Of a DNA stretch of 23,664 bases, positions 1 through 6,793 are shown piece after piece (position 1 is the first letter of the stretch; the number at the start of each line of letters is the position of its first letter). The position numbers and the translations under genes are program-made. The DNA lies in NCBI GenBank assembly GCA_026388915.1, contig JAPLIW010000751.1, positions 1-23,664 on the forward strand, read 5' to 3'. This stretch comes from Deltaproteobacteria bacterium (GTDB taxonomy: Bacteria > Desulfobacterota > SM23-61). The notes under the pieces were generated by a model. It was not told where the DNA came from. It saw only the letters and a list, made by a program, of their open reading frames with translations, and did no database searches.

Positions 1-235
1 GACTCAAAACACAAATCATTCTATGAATATTTCATCCTCTCTGCGTCCTCCCGGATCTCTGCGGTTTGTGGTTGTTCTCTATTGTTGGGAATGAAAAGCT
101 TTCTTTCTGTGAAGCCTCCGCGGAAGGAGACAAGAAAATGACTGAGGAGGAAGCAGAGAGCGCAGAGTTCATTCCATGAAAGCTTCTGGGCAGTTTTGGC
201 CTTCCGGGAAGCGTCAGAAATGGTGCGCCTTTTTC
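1..235. repeat. Intergenic region with CGCAGAG-type dispersed repeats
   Basis: No convincing gene is visible. The stretch carries degenerate copies of a purine-rich CGCAGAG motif (seen as CTCTGCG on this strand) near 41-68 and around 150-163. The same motif recurs at 274-304, 5337-5356, 13315-13345, 13917-13940 and 17971-17998. The short reading frame starting at 176 has no recognisable product and overlaps the 3' end of tag. Confidence 0.5.
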
Positions 236-859
236 CTATGCCCCCTGGGCCTTGAGCCCTTGGCCATTTTTATCTCTGCGTGCTCTGCGACCTCTGCGGT
301 TAAGGTCTTTATGGCGGAAGCATTCGACCACATGATCGTTCACCATTCCCACCGCCTGCATGAAGGCGTAGCAAATCGTTGAACCCACGAATTTGAACCC
401 TCTCTTCTTCAGGTCCTTGCTCAGAGCGTCGGATTCTTCGGTCCGGGCAGGGATATCTTTCAGACGGGCCCGCCGGTTCTGAATGGGTTTTCCTCCCACA
501 AACCGCCAGATATAACGGTCGAAGGACCCGAGTTCATCCACGACTTCTAAAAAAGCCTTGGCGTTCTGAACGGCGGCCTGGATTTTCAGCCGGTTGCGGA
601 TGATTCCGGGATTTCGGAGCAATTCCCGTATTTTTCTTCCATCGTATTCTGCCACCCGCGAAGGGTCGAAACGGTCGAAGGCCTCCCGGAAGGCTTCGCG
701 CTTCTTGAGGATGGTGAGCCAGCTCAACCCTGCCTGCGCCCCCTCCAAAATGAGCATTTCAAAGAGGCGGCGGTCGTCGTGCACCGGGACCCCCCATTCC
801 CGGTCATGGTATTTTACATAAAGAGGGTCCGTTCCGCTCCAATCACAACGCCGCTTCAT
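236..859 (-). CDS. tag: DNA-3-methyladenine glycosylase I
   Basis: This base-excision-repair enzyme removes 3-methyladenine from alkylated DNA in the cytoplasm. The start is the ATG at 859 because it follows GGGAGG and begins MKRRCDW, as the family does; an upstream in-frame start would add six odd residues. The 207-residue protein keeps the family zinc ligands at C5, H18, H176 and C180 (NDHVVEC), and the catalytic Glu in LEGAQAGLSW (E39). E. coli Tag has 187 residues. The extra tail from about residue 185 (an Arg-rich run, then DKNGQGLKAQGA) is encoded largely by an intergenic CGCAGAG repeat at 274-304, so the original stop has apparently been lost. The stop codon is TAG. It lies 90 bp downstream of the DUF1178 gene on the same strand, with a hairpin between them. 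Confidence 0.95.
   Translation of the reverse strand: MKRRCDWSGTDPLYVKYHDREWGVPVHDDRRLFEMLILEGAQAGLSWLTILKKREAFREAFDRFDPSRVAEYDGRKIRELLRNPGIIRNRLKIQAAVQNAKAFLEVVDELGSFDRYIWRFVGGKPIQNRRARLKDIPARTEESDALSKDLKKRGFKFVGSTICYAFMQAVGMVNDHVVECFRHKDLNRRGRRARRDKNGQGLKAQGA
274..304. repeat. CGCAGAG repeat inside the 3' end of tag
   Basis: Three spaced CTCTGCG units match the dispersed intergenic repeat seen elsewhere in the window. Here the repeat is read through in frame and encodes part of the C-terminal extension of Tag. Confidence 0.65.
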
Positions 860-873
860 AAAGCCTCCCGGAA

Positions 874-909
874 ACAAAAAGTCCCCGTTCCCGGCTCCGG
901 AAACGGGGA
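874..909 (-). terminator. Rho-independent terminator-like hairpin between DUF1178 and tag
   Basis: Arms TCCCCGTT (882-889) and AACGGGGA (902-909) enclose an inner CCGG/CCGG pairing. On the minus strand the hairpin is followed by CTTTTTG. It would end DUF1178 transcripts. It also sits a few bases before the GGGAGG ribosome site of tag, so it could act as an attenuator for tag. Confidence 0.65.
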
Positions 910-949
910 TGACGCGACACCTTGGAATTTGACCGAAATCTTTCCCGTC

Positions 950-1384
950 TCAGTTGTCCAGCCGCTTCAAGACGGGAAGCTTGAGGAAAGGAACTCCTTC
1001 CTCTTCCAGGACCTTTTCTTCCTGGGGCAGGGCCGTGCCTTTGATGTTGCGCTTCTTGGACTCTCCCCAGTGGATTTTCAGGGCTTCCTTGGTGAAGTCC
1101 AACCCCACGTCCTCAAAATTCTTGTTCACATATTCAGTGATAACCCGGAGGGCCTGGTGGGCGTTGATTCTTTCTTGGCGGGGTTCAGCGGGACTTTCCG
1201 GTTTGGGGGCCGGGTCGCCGTGTTTTTTTATGCCAAAACTGGAGACGGCCTTTTCAATCCGGTTGTCGTCACAGACGGGGCAGTGAATGACCCGGAAAGC
1301 CTTCTGCTCTTCAAAGGCCTTGCTGCTCTTGAACCAGCACTCAAATTTGTGACCCTGGGAACAGATCAAATCAAAGATGATCAT
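950..1384 (-). CDS. DUF1178 family protein
   Basis: This 144-residue protein matches the DUF1178 family of small proteobacterial proteins of unknown function. The N-terminus MIIFDLICSQGHKFECWF and the C35-P-V-C38 pair are typical; with C8, H12 and C16 they suggest a small zinc-ribbon-like metal site. The C-terminal half has the usual segment around residues 75-110 (INAHQALRVITEYVNKNFED). The ATG at 1384 lies 11 bases after an AGGAG, slightly far but acceptable. The gene lies upstream of tag on the same strand, separated by a terminator-like hairpin. Its cellular role is unknown; the family call rests on overall sequence pattern. Confidence 0.85.
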   Translation of the reverse strand: MIIFDLICSQGHKFECWFKSSKAFEEQKAFRVIHCPVCDDNRIEKAVSSFGIKKHGDPAPKPESPAEPRQERINAHQALRVITEYVNKNFEDVGLDFTKEALKIHWGESKKRNIKGTALPQEEKVLEEEGVPFLKLPVLKRLDN

Positions 1385-1969
1385 GGATGAACCATCTCCT
1401 ATAAAGTCTATTTTAGCTCTTTTACGGGTCCCCGTCTACCCGGATCTGTTCCTTGCCCACCCCCGGTTTTTGAGGGAAGAACGCATGTTCGAGAAGAGCC
1501 AGGAGAGAGAGGGGCTAGCCCATGGGGTTCAGGCTGAAGGAATTCGGATCATCATCCTAAGGCGGTTATCCTTTCATGGGGTCGGGCCTGTCTCGGGGAG
1601 ATTCGCAAGGGAAGATGGTTTATCCCAGTCATGCCTCTGGAGCTATTTCCTCGCAGGCCTCTCTTTGCGGAGGTTAGGCGGAAAGGGGATTAGAAAACTA
1701 TGATCCCGCCGAGCCTGATGATCCGAATTCCTCCAGCCAGAACCCCAACGACTACAGAAAGCTGGGGATGGGCAAGGGATCTGTTCCTTTTCCATTCATC
1801 GGGGGTACTGGTTCGTTTTAAAGGCGTTTTAGGGATGGCTTCGGGGTTTCGGGAGGCGGAAGGAATCAGGAGAAGGGAAGTTCATTCCTTTTCCCCATGG
1901 CCCGCGGGAAAAGATGGAAATAAGGTCTTAGAGGCGTTCTTCGAGACTGGAAAATGGAAAGGGTGAGGG
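1385..1969. other. Gene-free interval of about 585 bp
   Basis: No reading frame here has a recognisable product or a good ribosome site. The main structure is the long inverted repeat at 1523-1747. The remainder (about 1750-1969) shows no clear RNA gene, terminator or repeat that I can recognise. Confidence 0.5.
1523..1747. repeat. Inverted-repeat element (32-bp arms, 161-bp interior)
   Basis: The left arm at 1523-1554 and the right arm at 1716-1747 are reverse complements at 30 of 32 positions, sharing the core GGAATTCGGATCATCA / TGATGATCCGAATTCC. The 161-bp interior contains no convincing ORF but has a small internal hairpin (CCTCGCA...TGCGGAGG near 1651-1675). No clear target-site duplication is visible. 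It could be a MITE-like non-autonomous element or the template for a long structured RNA. Confidence 0.7.
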
Positions 1970-3637
1970 TTAATCCGCCTCAGAGAGAAATTGATCCAGG
2001 ACATCCGCCAGGTCGATCGCCTGAATTGGTTTGGGAATATAATCGTCCATTCCCGCTTCCAGGCATCTCTCCTGGTCCTTGCCGGCAGCCAGGAGGGTCA
2101 TTCCCACGATGGGGATATGCTGACCCGTTTTCTGCTCCTTCCGGCGGATAGCGGCGGCAGCTGCCAGACCGTCCAATTCGGGCAACTCGGTGTCCATGAG
2201 GATCAGGTGATAAGGGGATTTGTCCAGGGCCGTCAGAACGGCATTCCCTGCGGCCACCGTGTCTACCCCATAGCCGATCTTCTGGAGCGTCTGGAGGCCC
2301 ACTTTCTGGACATGAACGTCATTCGAAGCCAAAAGAATCCGAATCCGGTGCTTTTTTTCCTCGGCCAGAGAATAACGGGTGATGAGGGGAACCCCCGCGA
2401 AGTCAGCGGGAGAGGTTTTTCGGCTCACCGCCAAGGCCAGACAGTCCCGGAGCTGAGAGCTTTTCACCGGCTTGGTGAGGTAGCCTTCCACCCCGATCTC
2501 CTGCATCAGCAGGCCGTCTCCCCGGTTCCCCTGGGAGGTCAGCAAGACCAGAGTGGTTTCCGACAGGCCGGGTGCTTTCTTGATCTCCCGGGCAAGAGCG
2601 ATGCCGTCCATTTCCTCCATTTCTTTGCTGAGGACGCAAAGCGAATAGGGGGTGTGGTCCTCTACTGCCTGGCAGAGCTTGACCAGGGCTTCACTCCCCC
2701 CGGCGGCGGCTTCCGCCAGGCATCCCCAGGACTGAAGCTGTCCCTGCAGGGCCTGTAGGTTGGCAGAATTTTCGTCCACCACCAGGATGCGCTTTCCCTG
2801 GAGAACCTGGGGGGTAATCCAGGGGAGGGCCCCATTCGTCTTTTGCTTGCGGAAAACGGCGGTGAACCAGAGGGTGGAACCCTGTTTCTTGCTTTCCTCC
2901 ATGCCCATCCTTCCCCCCATCTTCTCCACCAGCTTTTTAGCCAGGCCTATTCCGATCTCCGCTCCCCCCCACTTTTCTTTTCCGGACCTGCCCGGACGCA
3001 AGGGGAGGCCCAAAAGCCGGGCCTGAGGACCGGGGGAAATTCCTTTCCCCGCCTTCATCACCGCGAAATGGACCGTGGTCCGGGTTTTACTCTCCTTCTC
3101 CAGGGTCACCTGGATCAGAATTTGCCCTTTCTCCTTGTAGCGGAAGGCAAGCTGGGTGAGATTGACCAGGATCTGGCGGAGTCGCGCCGGGTCACCGAAC
3201 AGAAGAGAAGGAACCTCATGATGAATCAGGCTACCCAGCTCCAGCCCCTTCTCGCGGGCCCGGAGGGCCAGCCATTGAACCGTGTCTTCCACGGTCGTGC
3301 GCAGGTCGAAATTCATCCTGGCCAGGGTGAATTTCCCCTCTTCAATGAGGGAGTAATCGAGGAGGTCATTGACCAGGGTGAGAAGAGAATCGGCTGAAAC
3401 CCGGGATTTCTCGGCATACTCCCGCTGCTCGGGACTCAGGTTCGTTTCCAGGAGGGCCCGGTTCATCGCCTGGAGGCTGTTCAGGGAAGTCCGAATCTCC
3501 TTCGCCAGGTCTCCCAGGGAATGAAGCCCGCGGGGACGAATTCTGCGAGTCGCCCGGGGGTTCGCCCGCCTTCTCTGCCCTTTCAACCCACGGGAAACGG
3601 AAATTTTTTTTAGGAGGCTGCTTTTTTTGGTTTTCAC
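1970..3637 (-). CDS. Degenerate hybrid histidine kinase with two receiver domains
   Basis: The 555-residue soluble protein has the layout of a hybrid sensor kinase: a short basic N-terminus without a sensor domain, HisKA-like (about 38-105), HATPase-like (about 145-263), receiver 1 (about 282-402) and receiver 2 (about 431-552). The GTG start at 3637 follows AGGAG. Key residues are altered. The phospho-accepting His of the H-box (usually SHEIRTPLN) is K46 in AKEIRTSLN. The N-box Asn is L163. The G1-box Asp is K195. The receiver 1 phospho-Asp is S337, although T367 and K389 remain. Receiver 2 keeps D482, T514 and K536 but has ASND where VEDN is usual. The G2-like GIGLA and the fold-determining segments remain and the frame is intact. 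It is probably a scaffold or pseudokinase, with only receiver 2 plausibly phosphorylated. It lies downstream of the protease pair on the same strand. Confidence 0.9.
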   Translation of the reverse strand: MKTKKSSLLKKISVSRGLKGQRRRANPRATRRIRPRGLHSLGDLAKEIRTSLNSLQAMNRALLETNLSPEQREYAEKSRVSADSLLTLVNDLLDYSLIEEGKFTLARMNFDLRTTVEDTVQWLALRAREKGLELGSLIHHEVPSLLFGDPARLRQILVNLTQLAFRYKEKGQILIQVTLEKESKTRTTVHFAVMKAGKGISPGPQARLLGLPLRPGRSGKEKWGGAEIGIGLAKKLVEKMGGRMGMEESKKQGSTLWFTAVFRKQKTNGALPWITPQVLQGKRILVVDENSANLQALQGQLQSWGCLAEAAAGGSEALVKLCQAVEDHTPYSLCVLSKEMEEMDGIALAREIKKAPGLSETTLVLLTSQGNRGDGLLMQEIGVEGYLTKPVKSSQLRDCLALAVSRKTSPADFAGVPLITRYSLAEEKKHRIRILLASNDVHVQKVGLQTLQKIGYGVDTVAAGNAVLTALDKSPYHLILMDTELPELDGLAAAAAIRRKEQKTGQHIPIVGMTLLAAGKDQERCLEAGMDDYIPKPIQAIDLADVLDQFLSEAD

Positions 3638-3969
3638 CGCTTTTTCTCCTGAGTTTCCGTGCTGAATATTGAGGTTGTTCTTCCGTCTGGCAGTAGGTTC
3701 TTTCCTATTCTTTCATTTTTGAAAAAATTTTTCAAGCGGACTTCGAGTCTTGCCCCCCTTACACTTTTGTTCTTTTCGTTTCTACCGAAAAGCAAGCTTG
3801 TGGCCCTTCCTTCCGGACCGGGCAATGCCTGAAATTCAATAGGGCTTACGCCTACCTGCCGAAAAGTGAAGGGGGCAAAGACTTCGATTTTATCTCTCCC
3901 GGTCTGGAGCAAAATATTTTTCCCGCCGTGGGTATCCGGAGGGGAACGGAGAGGGTGACTCTCCAGGTT
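3638..3969. other. Intergenic leader of the hybrid kinase gene
   Basis: This interval of about 330 bp upstream of the kinase start shows no recognised gene. A 92-codon minus-strand frame at 3634-3912 ends overlapping the kinase GTG, but it starts with TTG, lacks a good ribosome site and resembles nothing I know. An AT-rich palindrome lies at 3719-3735. A structured leader is possible, but I recognise no riboswitch consensus. Confidence 0.4.
3719..3735. promoter_or_regulatory. AT-rich palindrome upstream of the hybrid kinase
   Basis: TTGAAAAAATTTTTCAA is a 17-bp palindrome about 80 bp upstream of the kinase start. It could be an operator or a bent-DNA element; no specific regulator can be named. 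Confidence 0.3.
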
Positions 3970-4254
3970 TCACTGAGCCTTCAAAGACCCCAGGATTTGG
4001 ATGAGGAGAGGGTATCCATCCAATTGGGGAGGGATCCGGGCCAGAGTCTCGGGCCGGGGGCTGTCCAGGCCGACGATCATGGCCGGATTCCCTTGAGGAT
4101 CCCGCCCGATTCCCACGGAGACCACCCCGGGGAGGGACATCAAGCGGGCCTCGTGTTTTTTCTTCACCTCCTGGATGGAGGGTGTCATGATCTTATCCCC
4201 CGGGAAAAAGAAAGCGCAGAGGAGAAACAGAAGAATCCACGACCATCGCTTCAC
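3970..4254 (-). CDS. Small exported protein resembling the N-terminal region of the adjacent protease
   Basis: The 94-residue protein starts with a hydrophobic signal or anchor segment (about 4-18, WSWILLFLLCAFFFP), so it is probably exported or membrane-tethered. The rest resembles the N-terminal region of the upstream protease: PGVVSVGIGRDPQGNP (42-57) against PNVVATGIGYKASGGK (23-38), and LDGYPLLIQILGSLKA (78-93) against IGGLPTDVVQTGRIRA (68-83). The GTG start overlaps the protease TGA (GTGA), so translation is likely coupled. A stand-alone copy of a prodomain-like segment may inhibit, chaperone or localise the protease; that role is inferred. The gene would commonly be annotated as hypothetical. 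Confidence 0.7.
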   Translation of the reverse strand: MKRWSWILLFLLCAFFFPGDKIMTPSIQEVKKKHEARLMSLPGVVSVGIGRDPQGNPAMIVGLDSPRPETLARIPPQLDGYPLLIQILGSLKAQ

Positions 4255-5249
4255 CGGCTCACTCCAAGGGCCGAGAAAACATGTTCGATCCGGTTGATGA
4301 TCGTGCTGTTTTCGCTGCCCGCAAACAGGAGCCCGATCAGGCGATTCTGCGTATCCAGGATGGCTGACCCGCTGTCTCCCCCCTGGCTCATGGCCCCGGC
4401 CAGCAATTGATCGGTGAACCGGGCGGTTTTGTTCTCCCCGTATTGTACGGTGGAGGTAACATCCACCTGCTGAATCTCCCCGGTGGTCAGGCCGGTGGTG
4501 CGCCCGCTCTTCTTGATGGCCATCCCCAGGCCCCCCGATCCCACCCCTGAAAGGGGGCCGATTTCCAGGATCTCATCCTTCACCTCCGCGGGATTCAACG
4601 GGCGGGCGATGGCCGCATCCACCAGGTTGTCTTCCGCCTGGGTGGTGATGGCCTGAAGCCGGGCGTCGCTGCCCAGGGCCCTGGCGAGGGAGTTGAGGAA
4701 ATCGGCGACGCCCCGGGCGGTGGAGCATTTACTGGACCCGCCGGTGAAGGAGATGGGAACGAAGGCCTCCAGGTTGGCAAGGTGGTCGTCGGGGAAACGG
4801 CCTCCATCGTAGGGACCCGGCTGAAGAATGGCGTCTCCGACCTGGGCCGCGTTGCTATTGGCCAGGACGTGGTTGTTGGAAAGGATGAAAAATTCCCCGC
4901 CCTTTTTCACCAGGCATCCCAGAGTCCCGGCGGTGATGTCTTTGTGGCCGATGCTGATCCCTCCGGGGGCCGGACGATAGCGGGCCGTGTGGGACTGGAA
5001 GGCCCGGATGCGGCCGGTTTGCACCACATCCGTGGGGAGTCCTCCAATCGTGGAGGGGATCATTTCCCGGGGGGAAAGCTTGGAAGAAGGAAGTTTTTGG
5101 ACGACCGAACAGATGATGGAAAGAGTGGGGGTCGTTTTCCCCCCGGAGGCTTTGTACCCGATTCCCGTGGCGACCACGTTCGGTCGGGTTAAAAGCTGGT
5201 TCCGGTTCTCCTGCAAAACACCCTTCAGGTTAGAGAGTTCCCTTTCCAC
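4251..5249 (-). CDS. NAL1-like trypsin-fold serine protease
   Basis: The 332-residue protein has an N-terminal VVATGIGYK segment (about 23-83) followed by a trypsin-like domain of the type seen in plant NAL1 and bacterial relatives. The apparent triad is H127 in FILSNNHVLA, D211 in NLVDAAIA, and S293 in GDSGSAI. The linker YRPAPGGISIGHKDITAGTLG (about 91-111) is typical of the family. No signal peptide is apparent. The GTG start at 5249 follows a strong AAGGAGGGAGCC. The downstream 94-residue gene overlaps by four bases and resembles this protein's N-terminal region. Substrate and physiological role are unknown. The family assignment is confident; the triad is inferred from motif context. Confidence 0.85.
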   Translation of the reverse strand: MERELSNLKGVLQENRNQLLTRPNVVATGIGYKASGGKTTPTLSIICSVVQKLPSSKLSPREMIPSTIGGLPTDVVQTGRIRAFQSHTARYRPAPGGISIGHKDITAGTLGCLVKKGGEFFILSNNHVLANSNAAQVGDAILQPGPYDGGRFPDDHLANLEAFVPISFTGGSSKCSTARGVADFLNSLARALGSDARLQAITTQAEDNLVDAAIARPLNPAEVKDEILEIGPLSGVGSGGLGMAIKKSGRTTGLTTGEIQQVDVTSTVQYGENKTARFTDQLLAGAMSQGGDSGSAILDTQNRLIGLLFAGSENSTIINRIEHVFSALGVSR

Positions 5250-5336
5250 GGCTCCCTCCTTTTAAGAAAGAGGTTCTTCCCCAATAAGGGTTTGGGTTTT
5301 TGCTTACGAAATCATAAAAACCTTTCTTTGCCTGCG

Positions 5337-5356
5337 CCCTCCGCGCGCTCTGCGGG
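5337..5356. repeat. CGCAGAG-type repeat copy
   Basis: CCTCCGCGCGCTCTGCGGGT matches the dispersed CTCTGCG repeat found at 274-304 and elsewhere. Confidence 0.45.
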
Positions 5357-5381
5357 TTATCGTTAATTTTTTGTTAACGCT

Positions 5382-5503
5382 TTATCCGTGTTGATCCGCG
5401 TTCATCCGCGTCCCAACAAACCTATTGTCCTTAGTTCTTTTGCTAATATAAAATCTGTGTTCATCTGTGTTTTTCTGTGTCCCATTAGGTTTTTTTATTC
5501 GCC
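5382..5503. repeat. Bipartite ATCCGTG / ATCTGTG repeat, copy 1
   Basis: A block of three ATCCGYG units (5385-5413) is followed after about 40 bp by a block of CTGTG units (5455-5482), and ends in TTAGGTTTTTTTATTC. The same two-part order recurs at 11613-11769 and 18088-18273. It fills most of the gap between the PhzF 3' end (5537) and the protease start (5249). Confidence 0.75.
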
Positions 5504-5536
5504 GGAGGACCCGGCCGGATTTCGGCTCGATGGTTT

Positions 5537-6328
5537 TTAGACGATCAGCTCTCCCCGGAAAACGGTTACCGCCTTTCCACCCAGATGAACGCGATCCCCT
5601 GCTACCCGGACGCGCAGAATTCCGCCGCGCTCGGAAGCCTGGTAGGCGAGAAACTCCTTCTTTCCTAGCTGCTGGCTCCAGAAGGGGCCCAGGGTACAGT
5701 GGGCCGAGCCGGTGACCGGGTCTTCATTGACTCCCGCGGCGGGAGCGAAGAAGCGGGAGATGAAGTCATAGCCGGGTGAAACCGCCCGGCTGGTGACAAT
5801 GACTCCGCGGACCGGGATGCTTTTCAGGCCGGCGAAATCAGGTTTCAGGCCGCGTACGGCTTCTTCCGAATCCACCTGAACAAGGTAATCGAACTTGCTC
5901 TTGCCGATATACTTTGCTTTTACCTTCAGGGCTTCCAGAAGGCCGGCCGGAGCTTCGGCGGGCTCCTCGGTTTTGGCCGGAAAATTCAGCTCGATTTCTC
6001 CCCCTTTGGAAGAGGCGGTGAGCAACCCGCTGCGGGTGTGAAACCTGGCCTGCTCCTCCCGGCGCAGAATGCCGGTCTCCCATAAAATGTGCGCGCTGGC
6101 CAGGGTGGCATGGCCGCAAAGGTCCACTTCAACCGCGGGAGTGAACCAGCGGAGGTTGTAGCCGTCTTCTTGCTTGAGGAGGAAGGCGGTTTCCGAAAGG
6201 TTCATCTCCTTGGCCACGGCCTGCATCCATGGCGCCTCCCGGGCCTGGGGAAGAAGGCAGACCGCGGCCGGGTTGCCGGAAAAGGGTTTTTCCGTAAAAG
6301 CATCAACTTGATAGATAGGTACGCCCAT
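5537..6328 (-). CDS. PhzF family isomerase-like protein
   Basis: The 263-residue protein belongs to the PhzF family, which includes the phenazine enzyme trans-2,3-dihydro-3-hydroxyanthranilate isomerase and many homologues of unknown substrate. It begins MGVPIYQVDAF with SGNPAAVCLL, keeps the general acid/base Glu at E46 in NLSETAFL, and has the hallmark VDLCGHATLA (about 68-77) and NEDPVTGSAHC near the C-terminus. Length is normal. The ATG at 6328 follows GGAGGGAACAAA. No other phenazine genes are nearby, so it should be called PhzF-like rather than phenazine biosynthetic. A bipartite repeat lies just past its 3' end. Confidence 0.93.
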   Translation of the reverse strand: MGVPIYQVDAFTEKPFSGNPAAVCLLPQAREAPWMQAVAKEMNLSETAFLLKQEDGYNLRWFTPAVEVDLCGHATLASAHILWETGILRREEQARFHTRSGLLTASSKGGEIELNFPAKTEEPAEAPAGLLEALKVKAKYIGKSKFDYLVQVDSEEAVRGLKPDFAGLKSIPVRGVIVTSRAVSPGYDFISRFFAPAAGVNEDPVTGSAHCTLGPFWSQQLGKKEFLAYQASERGGILRVRVAGDRVHLGGKAVTVFRGELIV

Positions 6329-6793
6329 TTTGTTCCCTCCGGGGCAACCCCCCCGTTCCGCGAGGGGCCTTTTGGCCTGATCGTTTGTTTATGTGAAGCA
6401 ATTATACCATTTTGCCGGGAAGGATGCATTCTTCAATCTCCTGGATTCCATGGGTGCGCCGGAGGCCCTCTGAATTCATGGCCCGTCGCGAAAAGCCCCC
6501 AAAAAAGGAAACGGGGGGCGGGATTAGTTCCTCCAGGCCGCCGGGCCTATTTCAATCTGCGCTTTACAAAACCCGTCAAAATGTCGATATAATTACAGAG
6601 AACCTCCATCATAAAGATAATGAACCCTCATAACCCCGGGGGCGTCCTCGTCAGCCTTTGGCCTGACGGGCAGCAGCATGCGGTTCTAGGAACAAACCTA
6701 TGGACTTGGTTACAACCTGGGTAGATTTTCGATAGGATCGCCCCCTGGCTTTCTTTTCGCTGGTAGGTTCAGACATCCACCCGGAGGAAAAAG
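6329..6793. other. Divergent intergenic region upstream of the LOG-family gene
   Basis: No gene is supported in this 465-bp interval between the divergent PhzF and LOG-family genes. It holds a plausible rightward promoter (6563-6593), a small hairpin around 6648-6667 (CGTCAGCC...GGCCTGACG) and a leader of about 200 bp before the LOG gene. I recognise no known RNA in the leader. Confidence 0.45.
6563..6593 (+). promoter_or_regulatory. Candidate sigma70 promoter for the LOG-family gene
   Basis: TTTACA (6563-6568) and a consensus TATAAT (6588-6593) are separated by 19 bp; reading the -35 as TTACAA gives 18 bp. It would drive the gene starting at 6794 with a long leader. Confidence 0.45.

Noticed and set aside
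3634..3912. Minus-strand frame of 92 codons overlapping the kinase start (GTGA-type overlap)
   Set aside because: It starts with TTG and lacks a convincing ribosome site, has no recognised similarity, and its last codons are simply the kinase ribosome site. A leader is as likely.
6594..6793. Riboswitch in the LOG-gene leader
   Set aside because: The leader is long and has a small hairpin, but I could not match any riboswitch consensus.
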